This document shows, piece after piece, positions 35,399 through 44,189 of a stretch of DNA of 64,000 nt. The notes beneath the pieces were generated by a model. That model saw nothing but the letters and a program-made list of their open reading frames with translations, was not told the DNA's origin and ran no database searches. The stretch covers positions 1 through 64,000 of the forward strand of contig NZ_JAUGQQ010000002.1 of assembly GCF_030410135.1 (NCBI RefSeq), given 5' to 3'. The stretch is from Aequorivita aurantiaca (GTDB lineage: Bacteria > Bacteroidota > Bacteroidia > Flavobacteriales > Flavobacteriaceae). The first letter of the stretch is position 1, and the number at the start of each line of letters is the position of its first letter. Made by a program: the position numbers and the translations under genes.

Positions 35399-36418
35399 AT
35401 GGCCCAAAAGGTTTTTTTTGTTGTTTCACTTTTAGTATCTCAGCTTTTGGCAGCACAGATAGGGGGAAGGGCAACATATCAATTCCTTAATTTGGTAAAT
35501 AGTCCTCGAATGGCCGCACTTGGTGGCAAAGTAGTTACAAACTATGATTATGACCCTACACAAGGTCTTTTCAATCCGGCTAGCATCAACCCGGCCATGG
35601 ACAACCAACTTTCCCTTAATTATACAAATTATATTGGCGACGTAAATTATGGTACGGCCAATTATGCCTATCTGTGGGATCGTAGAACGCAAGTGTTGCA
35701 TGCGGGAGTAACGTATGTAAACTACGGAAAATTTGACGGGTACGATGAAACAGGCAATCCAACAAGTAGTTTTAGTGGTGGTGAAGTCGCTCTTTCGCTT
35801 GGCCATGCAAGAAATATAGCATTTACTAATTTTCACGTTGGCGTAAATTTAAAATTGATTTCCTCAAAACTGGAAAATTATGGATCATTCGGAGGTGCGC
35901 TGGACGTGGGCCTTATATATGTTTATGAGGATTGGGATTTACATATCACGGGAGTTGCTCGAAATATTGGAATTCAATTTACGCCATACCACGAAGAATA
36001 TGAGCCGCTTCCCTTCGAAATTATTTTAGGGATTTCGCAAACATTGGAAAATATACCCATTCGATGGCATTTCACTTTAGAAAATATGCAGCAGTGGAAT
36101 ATTGCCTTTGCCAATCCATCCCGTTCCGAGACAGATTTGGAAGGAGAAACCACCGAGGAAAAAATAACATTTGTGGACAATGCCTTTCGACATATGATTG
36201 CCGGCATTGAACTTTTCCCGGAAAGTGGATTCAACATTCGATTGGGGTATAATTTTAGAAGGGGCGAAGAACTGAGAATTGTGGATAAACGCGCATTTGC
36301 TGGCCTAAGCGCCGGATTTGGAATAAAGCTGAATAGATATAGACTGAGCTATTCCTATTCAAAATATAGTACGGCCGCATCCTCCAGTTTTTTTGGCCTA
36401 AATATAGATCTTCAGTAA
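35399..36418 (+). CDS. porQ: type IX secretion system protein PorQ
   Basis: A 339-residue outer-membrane protein of the PorP/PorV-like barrel class. Signal peptide about 1-19 (LLAAQIGG), then the PorQ signature QFLNLVNSPRMAALGGKVVTN and NPASINPAMDNQLSLNY, followed by barrel strands ending with SSFFGLNIDLQ. PorQ works in the late step of type IX secretion with PorZ and the attachment machinery at the cell surface. Its stop codon directly abuts the ATG of cmk, an arrangement often kept in Bacteroidota. A near-consensus box TATACTTG is at 35355-35362. Confidence 0.88.
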   Translation: MAQKVFFVVSLLVSQLLAAQIGGRATYQFLNLVNSPRMAALGGKVVTNYDYDPTQGLFNPASINPAMDNQLSLNYTNYIGDVNYGTANYAYLWDRRTQVLHAGVTYVNYGKFDGYDETGNPTSSFSGGEVALSLGHARNIAFTNFHVGVNLKLISSKLENYGSFGGALDVGLIYVYEDWDLHITGVARNIGIQFTPYHEEYEPLPFEIILGISQTLENIPIRWHFTLENMQQWNIAFANPSRSETDLEGETTEEKITFVDNAFRHMIAGIELFPESGFNIRLGYNFRRGEELRIVDKRAFAGLSAGFGIKLNRYRLSYSYSKYSTAASSSFFGLNIDLQ

Positions 36419-37114
36419 ATGAAAAAAATTACCATTGCCATTGACGGTTATTCCTCCACAGGAAAAAGTACGGTTGCAAAACAACTTGCGGATCATCTGG
36501 GCTATGTTTATGTGGACAGTGGCGCAATGTATCGGGCGGTAACTTTATATGCAATGCAGCATGGAATAATTTCAAAGGATAAATTCGATATTCCGGAATT
36601 GAAGGAAGCACTTCCGTCCATTCAATTAAAATTCAAAAAAGAACCACATTGGGAAAAGGCACGAATTTATTTAAACGGAAATGATGTTGAAGACGAAATT
36701 CGGAATTTGGAGGTTTCTAAATTCGTAAGCCCAATTGCAACCATACACGAAGTACGTGTAAAGTTAGTGGCCCAACAACAGCAATTTGGTTTGGAAAAAG
36801 GTGTTGTGATGGATGGTCGAGACATTGGCACGGTGGTTTTTCCTGAGGCTGAACTTAAAATTTTTATGAACGCCTCTTCGGTGGAACGTGCCCAACGCAG
36901 GCTTAAGGAACTCTTGGATAGAGGGGATAGCGTTACATTCAACGAGATTTTAAAAAATATTGAAGAGCGCGACTTTATTGATACCACCCGGGAAGATTCT
37001 CCCTTGCGCAAGGCAGATGATGCCATTGAAATTGACAATTCAGAAATGAATCTTGAGGATCAGTTCCACGTAGCGCTACAGTTGGCAAAAGATAGAATTG
37101 CGGGACGAATTTAA
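36419..37114 (+). CDS. cmk: cytidylate kinase
   Basis: A 231-residue kinase that phosphorylates CMP and dCMP. It has the P-loop GYSSTGKSTVAKQLA (9-23), the VDSGAMYRAVTLYA substrate motif, MDGRDIGTVVFP and the lid arginines in RAQRRLKELL. Length is typical. The ATG follows the porQ TAA with no gap, so the two are co-transcribed and probably translationally coupled, although their functions are unrelated. Confidence 0.94.
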   Translation: MKKITIAIDGYSSTGKSTVAKQLADHLGYVYVDSGAMYRAVTLYAMQHGIISKDKFDIPELKEALPSIQLKFKKEPHWEKARIYLNGNDVEDEIRNLEVSKFVSPIATIHEVRVKLVAQQQQFGLEKGVVMDGRDIGTVVFPEAELKIFMNASSVERAQRRLKELLDRGDSVTFNEILKNIEERDFIDTTREDSPLRKADDAIEIDNSEMNLEDQFHVALQLAKDRIAGRI

Positions 37115-37188
37115 ATTTCTTTTTCCCCATATTTCTTCATGCTCCCAAATCATTTTTAGAATCGAAACTTATAATAAAAACTTATAAA

Positions 37189-37623
37189 ATGAGCTTTTTT
37201 CAAGAGTTTAAAAATTTCGCTATAAAAGGCAACATGATTGATATGGCCGTCGGAATTGTTATCGGCACAGCCTTTAATAACGTAATCAGCACCATTGTAA
37301 AGAAAATTGTAATGCCCCCGCTTTCGATGCTTACCGATGGGGTGAGACTTTCGAATAAAAAATATGTGCTACGGTCTGCCTCAGAATCGGCAGAGGAAGT
37401 TGCCGTGGGTTATGGCGAATTGATTGAAGTATTGATTGATTTTTTCATAATTGCCTTCACCATATTTTTGGTCATAAAATTAATCAACCGGTTTAAGAAA
37501 AAATCTGAGGATCCGCATGACAAAACAGTTGAAACACCCAAAAACATTCAACTTCTTTCAAATATTGAAAAGCTGATGGAAGAACAAAATTCACTTCTCA
37601 AAAGCAAGAATATTAAGGAATAA
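37189..37623 (+). CDS. mscL: large-conductance mechanosensitive channel MscL
   Basis: A 144-residue inner-membrane protein with the MscL pattern: N-terminal amphipathic helix and gate (FQEFKNFAIKGNMIDMAVGIVIGTAFNNVISTIV, residues 4-37), a periplasmic loop, a second helix (about 83-105) and a cytoplasmic C-terminal helix. It opens on membrane tension to release solutes during osmotic downshock. Its last 11 bases overlap the end of a convergent lipoprotein gene. Confidence 0.94.
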   Translation: MSFFQEFKNFAIKGNMIDMAVGIVIGTAFNNVISTIVKKIVMPPLSMLTDGVRLSNKKYVLRSASESAEEVAVGYGELIEVLIDFFIIAFTIFLVIKLINRFKKKSEDPHDKTVETPKNIQLLSNIEKLMEEQNSLLKSKNIKE

Positions 37624-37984
37624 CCTTGCGTGCCGAGGCCTTGCTTGTTTTGGTTTTTCCGACCTCTCTGAATTCAAAGGTGTAAGTATTCTTGTCTGTG
37701 GCTAAAATTTTTATGTGAATGGCCTTCTTTTCCGCCTGATTTTTTGGATTCAGTTTTTCCAAAACATATTCACAGTCGTTAATCCATCGCACAGATGAGG
37801 TATCGCTTTTTCCATCGAAGTAATCTATCTCAATTGAATCCTTCCGGATTATTGTGGTTTTAAAAACTTCCGTACCCGAGAGAGCTTCGAATTCGAATGT
37901 GCCAGTTTTGAAATCGGAACAATCGCGTTCCTTATTATAACAGCTGGTCAATAAAAGAAGGGAGAAAAGAAAGGTTATGCGCAT
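37613..37984 (-). CDS. small hypothetical lipoprotein
   Basis: About 123 residues from the ATG at 37984; an upstream start at 38047 would put 21 charged residues before the signal peptide and is rejected. The signal peptide ends in a lipobox (LLLTSCYN, Cys15). The mature domain is short and beta-rich (GTFEFEAL, TTIIRKDSIEIDYFDGKSDTSSVRWINDCEYVL, FEFREVGKTK). Conserved-looking but with no known function. It lies downstream of an XRE regulator gene with a 46-base gap, so the two may be co-transcribed. Convergent with mscL. Confidence 0.72.
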   Translation of the reverse strand: MRITFLFSLLLLTSCYNKERDCSDFKTGTFEFEALSGTEVFKTTIIRKDSIEIDYFDGKSDTSSVRWINDCEYVLEKLNPKNQAEKKAIHIKILATDKNTYTFEFREVGKTKTSKASARKVIP

Positions 37985-38030
37985 TTTAAAATTTTTAAAA
38001 GCGAATTTCCGAAAAAATAGTGAAATCCAC

Positions 38031-38450
38031 TCAATTCTGGTAGACATTAAAACTACCGTCCTTATAAAATATAACTATTCTTTCGATGGATTTTAAATTT
38101 CTGTCCGTGTAAACTGCTTTACTTTGTTCCTTAATATTTTGTTCGGAAAATAAATCCATCGGTATTTTTCCAGATACTTCGTCTTTAGATTTTGGAGTTA
38201 TCGACTTACCTTTATTTTCATTGATAGAAGGGAAAGTACCCTTTCCAAATAATAGCCAATTCATTTCAACCTCATCAAAATTTTGTAACATTTTCATTAC
38301 AAAATCCAAACTTGGTTTATTCCTACCGGAAAGTAAATGAGAGATCGTGGACCGATTAAAGTTTATTTTTTCTGCAAAAGCAGTAGCGCTTAACCCATAA
38401 TATTCGAGCACTTTTTCCAATCTTTTTACGAACTCCGAACTGTTTAACAT
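38031..38450 (-). CDS. XRE-type helix-turn-helix transcriptional regulator
   Basis: A 139-residue protein. Residues about 8-62 form a Cro/CI-type HTH: RLEKVLEYYGLSATAFAEKI, then NRSTISHLLSGRNKPSLDFV as the recognition helix and following turn. The C-terminal half (about 80-139) has no recognised domain. It probably represses or activates nearby genes, including its own. An AAAATAATTATTTT palindrome and a direct repeat of TG[TC][AT]ACAAA lie directly upstream of its ATG. Confidence 0.85.
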   Translation of the reverse strand: MLNSSEFVKRLEKVLEYYGLSATAFAEKINFNRSTISHLLSGRNKPSLDFVMKMLQNFDEVEMNWLLFGKGTFPSINENKGKSITPKSKDEVSGKIPMDLFSEQNIKEQSKAVYTDRNLKSIERIVIFYKDGSFNVYQN

Positions 38451-38484
38451 TGTAACAAAATAATTATTTTAACACTGCTACAAA
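38451..38484. promoter_or_regulatory. candidate operator upstream of the XRE regulator
   Basis: A perfect 14-base palindrome AAAATAATTATTTT (38457-38470) is flanked by two copies of TG[TC][AT]ACAAA (38451-38459 and 38476-38484, 25 bases apart). The block touches the regulator's start codon. It is a plausible autoregulatory site, but the region is very AT-rich, so chance is possible. Confidence 0.35.
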
Positions 38485-38715
38485 TGTAAAATAATTCTCA
38501 TTAACATCAGAGGATAGATTGAAAAATATAGAATTCTAGTTATATTTTTACTTTATATATATTGTTATAAAATACTAATATACAATATTTAAACTTTAGT
38601 TATATCGAGAATTAAATTTTTATTGAAATTTACTGCACATCACAATGAAATATGATTACTAATGTAAACTTTAGAAGTCTAACTGCTTGTTTACAAATGT
38701 GAACTTTTCATTGTT

Positions 38716-38723
38716 TAACTTTG
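38716..38723 (+). promoter_or_regulatory. TAnnTTTG -7 box of the M14 carboxypeptidase
   Basis: TAACTTTG ends 17 bases before the ATG at 38741. It lies inside the longer reading frame that begins with TTG at 38687, which argues for the ATG. Confidence 0.65.
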
Positions 38724-38740
38724 TGAACAGACATTTTCAT

Positions 38741-39865
38741 ATGGAAATAAGTAATTGGTATCGCGACAATTTTGAATCGCAACTTCGCGGTAGGTATATC
38801 ACATTAAACCACGTGTCATCTTTATTGGAATCTTATCGCTTGGACTATGAAATTACAGTTGTGGGACATTCGGAATTGGGTCGGGAAATTCCAATGATAA
38901 AAATGGGGGAGGGACCGAAAACCGTTTTGGGATGGTCGCAAATGCACGGCAATGAGGCCACAACCACCAAGGCCATATTCGATTTTATGAAATTCATTTC
39001 TCAAAAGGCAGTTTTTCAAAAGGAAATAAATGAATTTCTAAATCAGTATTCATTTTTTATAATTCCAATTTTAAATCCCGATGGGGCAGAAATTTATACG
39101 CGGGAAAACGCCAATAATGTGGATTTAAATCGAGATGCACAGCATCTATCCCAAAAGGAGAGTAAATGCCTGCGAAAAATTTTTGACAGCTTGCAACCTT
39201 CACTGTGTCTTAATATGCACGATCAGCGTTCAATTTATGGATTTTCAACCGGGGCGCCGGCAACTGTGTCATTTTTGTCTCCCGCGGCTAATGCTAATCG
39301 GACCTTAACGGAATCCCGAAAGGTGGCGATGCGCGAAATTGTCAAAATAAATAATCTGCTTCAGAAGTTTATACCTGGGCAGGTGGGCAGATTTGATGAT
39401 AATTTTAATGAAGCCTGTGTGGGCGACACTTTCCAAAAAGCTGGTGTTCCCACTATTTTATTTGAGGCGGGCCATTATGGGCAGGATTACCAGCGCGAGA
39501 AAACCCGTGAATTCATTTTCTATAGTTTGTTATCGCTCTTTGATATTATTGTACCAGAAAATTCCACAACGCATTATGAAAGCTACTTTGACATTCCTGA
39601 AAATATTAAAAACTACAATGATATCTTGATTCGCAACATTCAATTGAAATTTGAGAGAAAACCTGTTTCAATTGCAGTTCAATTTGAAGAGCAATTAGAG
39701 AAGGGGCGCATTAAATTTGTACCCGTAATTGAAAATGTTGGACAATTAAAAGCGAATTTTGGCTATAAGACGAAAGATGCCAGTGGCTTAGAAATTTTAA
39801 CAGATTCGCAAGATAATTTAACAGTTGGCTCCATTCTTTCAGAATTAATTGATAAATCTTCATAA
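38741..39865 (+). CDS. M14 family zinc carboxypeptidase
   Basis: About 374 residues from the ATG at 38741. Zinc ligands His69 and Glu72 (QMHGNEA) and His160 (LNMHDQR) are present, with a PILNPDGAE and VDLNRDA substrate-binding region and a probable catalytic Glu in ILFEAGHYG. No signal peptide is seen, so it acts in the cytoplasm, perhaps on peptidoglycan-derived or other short peptides. The C-terminal ~100 residues are a family extension of unknown role. The upstream TTG start overlaps the promoter box and is not used here. Divergent from the XRE gene. Confidence 0.82.
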   Translation: MEISNWYRDNFESQLRGRYITLNHVSSLLESYRLDYEITVVGHSELGREIPMIKMGEGPKTVLGWSQMHGNEATTTKAIFDFMKFISQKAVFQKEINEFLNQYSFFIIPILNPDGAEIYTRENANNVDLNRDAQHLSQKESKCLRKIFDSLQPSLCLNMHDQRSIYGFSTGAPATVSFLSPAANANRTLTESRKVAMREIVKINNLLQKFIPGQVGRFDDNFNEACVGDTFQKAGVPTILFEAGHYGQDYQREKTREFIFYSLLSLFDIIVPENSTTHYESYFDIPENIKNYNDILIRNIQLKFERKPVSIAVQFEEQLEKGRIKFVPVIENVGQLKANFGYKTKDASGLEILTDSQDNLTVGSILSELIDKSS

Positions 39866-39891
39866 TAAGTAATTTATTTTCAAAAATTAAA

Positions 39892-39922
39892 TTCGATTAT
39901 ATCCTAAAAACTTATAATTTTG
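39892..39922 (+). promoter_or_regulatory. promoter of the Lrp/AsnC gene
   Basis: TAATTTTG at 39915-39922 matches the -7 consensus; TTCG at 39892-39895 is a one-mismatch -33 element at the usual 19-base spacing. The ATG at 39944 is 21 bases past the box; a TTG at 39920 lies inside the box. Confidence 0.65.
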
Positions 39923-39943
39923 CCAAAAAAGAAAAACGTAGTT

Positions 39944-40423
39944 ATGGCAAAATTTAAATTGGATGATACAGACCACAAAATCCTAAGTTTGTTAATTGAT
40001 AATACGCGAATTCCATTCACGGATATCTCAAAAAAACTTGACATTTCGGCTGGTACTGTACACGTTAGAGTAAAAAAAATGGAAGATGCCGGGATCATTA
40101 CCGGATCATCTTTACAAGTTGATTATAAAAAACTGGGATATTCCTTTATTGCTTATGTAGGGGTTTTTATATTTAAAACTTCCCAGACACAGTTCGTTTT
40201 GGAACGAATCAGTCATATTCCATTTGTTACTGTGGCTCATGTAACCACTGGCAAATTCAATATCTTTTGTAAGATTAGAGCTCGGGATACTGCCCACGCA
40301 AAAGATATAATTTATGAAATAGATGATATCGAGGGCGTTAGCCGTACAGAAACTATGATTTCCATGGAGGAAAGTATAAATGATAAAAAACGTTTGCTTC
40401 ATTCCATTTTCAAGGAAATATAG
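39944..40423 (+). CDS. Lrp/AsnC family transcriptional regulator
   Basis: About 159 residues. The N-terminal HTH (about 4-50: LDDTDHKILSLLIDNTRIPFTDISKKLDISAGTVHVRVKKMEDAGII) is followed by an AsnC/RAM ligand-binding and oligomerisation domain (about 65-145). This family senses amino acids and forms octamers on DNA. Possible targets are amino acid genes nearby (proline dehydrogenase, ald), but no direct evidence exists. The ATG at 39944 is chosen because the in-frame TTG at 39920 falls inside the promoter box. Ends in a terminator. Confidence 0.88.
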   Translation: MAKFKLDDTDHKILSLLIDNTRIPFTDISKKLDISAGTVHVRVKKMEDAGIITGSSLQVDYKKLGYSFIAYVGVFIFKTSQTQFVLERISHIPFVTVAHVTTGKFNIFCKIRARDTAHAKDIIYEIDDIEGVSRTETMISMEESINDKKRLLHSIFKEI

Positions 40424-40447
40424 TTTTTACCCAATTTTATATTAAAG

Positions 40448-40475
40448 CCTTTGCCTTCCAGCAAAGGTTTTTTTT
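40448..40475 (+). terminator. intrinsic terminator after the Lrp/AsnC gene
   Basis: CCTTTGC at 40448-40454 pairs with GCAAAGG at 40461-40467 and is followed by eight T residues. Confidence 0.88.
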
Positions 40476-40494
40476 ATCTTTCGTAAAAAAACCG

Positions 40495-41010
40495 ATGTAT
40501 TCCAAAAATATTACGGAAGTAGAATTCAATCCATATTATAAACACTATTTGGAATTGGTAGAAAATGATTCGTTGATGGAAGCACTCCACAGCGGATTGG
40601 AGTCGACATCCACTTATTTTAGGAATTTACCTGAGGAAAAATGGTGTTTTCAATATGCCGCCGATAAATGGACTCCAAAAGATATATTGCAACACATTGC
40701 CGATACCGAAAGGGTTTTTTCCTATCGCGCCTTATACTTTGCCCGCAGTACCGATGCGGTTCTTAAAGGATTTGATGAAAATGTATTTGCGCAAACCGCA
40801 AGGGCAAATCAACGAACCGTTGACGACCTTTTGGAAAACTATCGTAATGTTAGGCTGTCAACTTTAAGCCTATTTAAGAATTTTGACGAATTACAGCTGA
40901 TACAAACAGGCAATGCCAATGGCAGCAATATGTCAGTTAGGGCGGCGGGATTCATTATCTGCGGCCATGAAATACATCACCGTAACATTATAACGCAACG
41001 CTATTTATAA
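40495..41010 (+). CDS. DinB family protein
   Basis: A 171-residue four-helix DinB/YfiT-like protein. The metal-binding histidines are visible in LQHIADTERVFSYRALYFAR (near residue 64) and in the C-terminal GHEIHHRNIITQRY. Family members are thiol-dependent transferases or hydrolases with a bound divalent metal; the substrate is unknown. Its stop overlaps the ATG of the YihY gene by one base (TAATG), so the two are translationally coupled. Confidence 0.85.
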   Translation: MYSKNITEVEFNPYYKHYLELVENDSLMEALHSGLESTSTYFRNLPEEKWCFQYAADKWTPKDILQHIADTERVFSYRALYFARSTDAVLKGFDENVFAQTARANQRTVDDLLENYRNVRLSTLSLFKNFDELQLIQTGNANGSNMSVRAAGFIICGHEIHHRNIITQRYL

Positions 41011-41957
41011 TGAAATTTTTTAAACTATTAAAAGAAACCTACCTCAGTTGGGATAAAAATGATCCTTGGGCAAAAAGCGCAGTTATTGCATATTACGCCC
41101 TTTTTTCATTACCGTCACTCTTAATAATTACCGTTCATTTTGCGGGAATCTTTTTCGGAAAAGATGCTGTTGAAGGAAGAATCACCAATGAAATTGGAGG
41201 TCTGATTGGCAATCAAAGTGCAGACTTAATTCAGACAATGATAATTAATGCGGCACTTTCGGAAAGTTCGTTGCTGTTTATCATTTTCGGGATTGGAATG
41301 CTGATTTTTGGTGCAACCGGTGTATTTTTTCAACTGCAAAAAGCATTGAATGATATTTGGAGTGTCCGTTCCAAAAAAAATACCATTCTAGATACTTTAA
41401 AAAGACGCGCGATTTCCTTCGGAATGGTTTTGATAATTGGATTGCTCCTTTTAATTTCATTAGTCATTACCACCGCCATTAACGCCCTAAGCGATTTGAT
41501 AGGAAATTATTATACAGACCTTTCAACGATTTTAGTTGAAATTTTAAACTTCCTTTTTTCCCAGATAATTATCACAGCACTATTCGCCGCTATTTTCACA
41601 TTGCTTCCCGACGTGAAAATTAAGTGGAAAACAAATTTTATTGGTGCTTCTCTAACCGCATTGTTATTTTTAATAGGAAAATATGCAATTGGGTTTTACT
41701 TCGCAAAATCGGATCCGGCTTCAATATATGGCGCGGCCGGTAGTTTAGTGCTTATTTTATTGTGGGTGTATTACACTTGTTTGATTTTATTTTTTGGCGC
41801 CGAATTTACGGTTAATTGGGCAATACATCGAAATATTAAAATTGAGCCTACCAGCAACGCCACACTGTCCTACGAGCGGGAAATGGAAGAATTACGGGAA
41901 TATAAACGAAAGGTTGAAGCCGATAAAAAAAAAGCCGAAACCTTAAAAAGTAATTGA
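41010..41957 (+). CDS. YihY/BrkB family inner-membrane protein
   Basis: A 315-residue protein with about six transmembrane helices. It carries the family features SWDKNDPWAKSAVIAYYALFSLPSLL near the N-terminus, GATGVFFQLQKALNDIW after helix 3, and LVLILLWVYYTCLILFFGAEF near the last helix. A charged C-terminal tail (about 280-315) faces the cytoplasm. The molecular role of YihY proteins is not settled; the older RNase BN label is wrong for E. coli YihY. Coupled to the DinB gene. Confidence 0.88.
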   Translation: MKFFKLLKETYLSWDKNDPWAKSAVIAYYALFSLPSLLIITVHFAGIFFGKDAVEGRITNEIGGLIGNQSADLIQTMIINAALSESSLLFIIFGIGMLIFGATGVFFQLQKALNDIWSVRSKKNTILDTLKRRAISFGMVLIIGLLLLISLVITTAINALSDLIGNYYTDLSTILVEILNFLFSQIIITALFAAIFTLLPDVKIKWKTNFIGASLTALLFLIGKYAIGFYFAKSDPASIYGAAGSLVLILLWVYYTCLILFFGAEFTVNWAIHRNIKIEPTSNATLSYEREMEELREYKRKVEADKKKAETLKSN

Positions 41958-42072
41958 TTTTCTTACAGTTTCTTAACAAAGATTGGGAAAACATTAGTAG
42001 CAAATACTTGAGATTCTGCTCGTTCCATCTTATTTTGGGATGTAATTAAGTTTAACTAAAAAAATTGATAAA

Positions 42073-42621
42073 ATGGATAAGCGAATAGCAATTTTGGCAA
42101 CAAATGGATTTGAAGAATCTGAGTTAAAATCGCCCAAGGACGCGATGGAAAAGGAAGGTTTCACGGTAGAGATAGTTAGTGAAGAAGAAGGAAAAATCAA
42201 AGCGTGGTCGGATGGCAATTGGAGCAATGAATATACCGTTGACCAAACTCTTGAAAATGCTGATTCAAAAAATTACAACGCCTTGGTCCTTCCCGGAGGA
42301 GTTATAAATCCGGATAAGTTGAGAAGAAATGAAAAAGCATTAAAATTTGTGCAAGAATTTTTCGAGCAGAAAAAACCCGTAGCCGCAATTTGCCATGCCC
42401 CACAAACCTTAATATCTGCAAACGTTGTAAAAGGCAGGAAAATGACTTCCTTTAGCTCAATAAAAGATGATTTAATAAATGCAGGCGCAAATTGGGTGGA
42501 TGAAGAAGTGGTGGTTGACGAAGGTTTCGTTACTAGTAGAAATCCTAAGGATTTACCAGCTTTCAATTCCAAACTAATTGAGGAAATTAAAGAAGGAAAG
42601 CATGAACATCAGCACGCTTAG
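42073..42621 (+). CDS. DJ-1/PfpI family protein
   Basis: A 182-residue protein of the PfpI/DJ-1 class I glutamine amidotransferase-like fold. It has the nucleophilic elbow AAICHAPQTL (Cys107, His108) and the conserved Glu15 in FEESEL, which together define PfpI/YraA/YhbO-like stress proteins. Reported activities include glyoxalase and deglycase-like functions; the true substrate is debated. Monocistronic with a strong terminator that can also serve the convergent gene. Confidence 0.88.
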   Translation: MDKRIAILATNGFEESELKSPKDAMEKEGFTVEIVSEEEGKIKAWSDGNWSNEYTVDQTLENADSKNYNALVLPGGVINPDKLRRNEKALKFVQEFFEQKKPVAAICHAPQTLISANVVKGRKMTSFSSIKDDLINAGANWVDEEVVVDEGFVTSRNPKDLPAFNSKLIEEIKEGKHEHQHA

Positions 42622-42644
42622 AATTCTGGATCATCTTAAAAACA

Positions 42645-42672
42645 AAAAAGAGGCTTAGAGCCTCTTTTTTTG
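42645..42672. terminator. bidirectional terminator between PfpI and the acidic-tail protein
   Basis: AAAGAGGCT pairs with AGCCTCTTT (42647-42655 with 42659-42667) around a TAG loop. A-rich sequence precedes and a T-run follows, so the hairpin fits termination from both convergent genes. Confidence 0.88.
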
Positions 42673-42682
42673 TATGGGAAAA

Positions 42683-42976
42683 CTATTCCTCCTCATCCAA
42701 TTTCTTTTTATCGGGAATTTCACTAATTGGTTCATTGAAATCTGCATCATCGTAATCATCCTCATCAAAATTCGCCATGCTTGTTTCAAGACGGGAGCTC
42801 ACTTTCACTAAATATACGGTATCCTCAGTCCTTACTTCAACTGCCTCTACAGTTTCATTTCGGGCATTTTTAAAAGTGATAACATGGTCATCATCATATC
42901 CATCTGGATATTTTTCAACCAGCAAAGAAAGTATTTCGGGGGTTAACTTTCTATAATCTACAATAACTCGCTTCAT
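42683..42976 (-). CDS. conserved hypothetical protein with acidic C-terminal tail
   Basis: A 97-residue soluble protein. Residues 1-65 form a small alpha/beta domain (MKRVIVDYRKLTPEILSLLV, DHVITFKNARNETVEAVEVR, TVYLVKVSS). The last 30 residues are almost all acidic or disordered (FDEDDYDDADFNEP, KKKLDEEE). I know similar proteins from Flavobacteriaceae but no function. The acidic tail suggests binding to a basic partner. It lies 78 bases beyond aroB's 3' end on the same strand as aroB; co-transcription cannot be excluded. Confidence 0.7.
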   Translation of the reverse strand: MKRVIVDYRKLTPEILSLLVEKYPDGYDDDHVITFKNARNETVEAVEVRTEDTVYLVKVSSRLETSMANFDEDDYDDADFNEPISEIPDKKKLDEEE

Positions 42977-43053
42977 TTAAAATTTCTTCTTTTTGTTTGT
43001 GGTTATAAAACTATTCAAAAATTGATGACTTAAAAATATTTTACAGGAATTTT

Positions 43054-44118
43054 TCAGAAATTTTTATAATACTCAAAAGCCTTGTAAATCAAGCTATTGT
43101 TTACTGTGCAATCAGTTATGGGATGGCCAATTTCCTTTAATAACACAAAAAGAACTCGGCCGTTCCTATTTTTTTTATCAAAGATTAGCAGATTTATGAT
43201 TGCTTCAATATCACGTTCAATAAAGGTTTGCTTCGGAAAATACTTGAACATGGTAGCGGAAACTTCCAACAATGATTGTTCAGAAAAACCGCATATTTCC
43301 ATCGAAATAAAACTTTCGAGTACCATGCCGGCGGCAATTGCCTCTCCATGCAACAATGTTTTTTTCGTATTATTTTGAAGGAAATAAGACTCAATGGCAT
43401 GGCCAAGGGTGTGCCCATAGTTTAAGGATTTACGCAGGTTTTTTTCCGTTGGATCCTTCTCGACTATTTCTTTTTTAATTTCAATTGATTCCCAAAGTAA
43501 TTCCTCAAAATTTGCATTGTGGGATAGATTCACGTTTTTTATACGCTCCCAATATTTTGTTCCGTAAATTAATCCATGCTTTAACATTTCTGCCAATCCA
43601 GATATTAGGTGTTCCTGAGGCAGGGTTTTTAAAAATTCTGTATCAATCAAAACCATTTCCGGAAAATTGATAACCCCGATTTGATTTTTAATGTGGCCGA
43701 GGTCAATACCATTTTTTCCGCCAACGGAAGCATCAACCATGGCCAATAGGGAAGTGGGTATATTTATAAACGGGATGCCGCGCTTAAATGTGGAAGCCAC
43801 AAACCCACCCAAATCCGTAACCACACCACCACCCAAATTTAAAATCAGACTGCTCTTGTCGGCATTCATTTCTGAAAGCGTTTCCCAAACTTTTATGGTA
43901 GATGCTATGTTTTTATGGATTTCGCCTTCGGGAATTGAAATAGTCTCGTACGGTTTTTCGAATTGGAGACGCTTCAGCAAGTAAGGAAGGCAGTATTTAT
44001 ACGTGTTTTCATCGGCAATAATAAAAATTTGGGACGGCGGACTGTTTTTAATTAATAATGAAATATTGTCCCAACCCAAATTATTTCTATAAACTTTACC
44101 CTTTTCGTTATTTACCAT
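43054..44118 (-). CDS. aroB: 3-dehydroquinate synthase
   Basis: About 354 residues from the ATG at 44118. It forms 3-dehydroquinate from DAHP, the second step of the shikimate pathway, using NAD and a divalent metal. Visible motifs: SLILNLGGGVVTDLGGFVASTFKRG (NAD and substrate), NIPTSLLAMVDASVGGKNGID, the metal ligands in LAEMLKHGLIYG and LNYGHTLGHAIE, and LLHGEAIAAGM. A longer form from TTG at 44154 adds 12 residues. The next enzyme gene, aroQ, is at 23.9 kb. Divergent from proline dehydrogenase. Confidence 0.93.
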   Translation of the reverse strand: MVNNEKGKVYRNNLGWDNISLLIKNSPPSQIFIIADENTYKYCLPYLLKRLQFEKPYETISIPEGEIHKNIASTIKVWETLSEMNADKSSLILNLGGGVVTDLGGFVASTFKRGIPFINIPTSLLAMVDASVGGKNGIDLGHIKNQIGVINFPEMVLIDTEFLKTLPQEHLISGLAEMLKHGLIYGTKYWERIKNVNLSHNANFEELLWESIEIKKEIVEKDPTEKNLRKSLNYGHTLGHAIESYFLQNNTKKTLLHGEAIAAGMVLESFISMEICGFSEQSLLEVSATMFKYFPKQTFIERDIEAIINLLIFDKKNRNGRVLFVLLKEIGHPITDCTVNNSLIYKAFEYYKNF

Positions 44119-44161
44119 TGTTATGTTGAAATTCTCATAGATTTTAAAGTTCAAATCTAAT

Positions 44162-44169
44162 TATATTTG
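44162..44169 (+). promoter_or_regulatory. TAnnTTTG -7 box of the proline dehydrogenase gene
   Basis: TATATTTG ends 20 bases before the ATG at 44190. It overlaps nothing coding if aroB starts at 44118 (it is also clear of the alternative start at 44154). Confidence 0.68.
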
Positions 44170-44189
44170 CACACATAATTCGACTTTAT

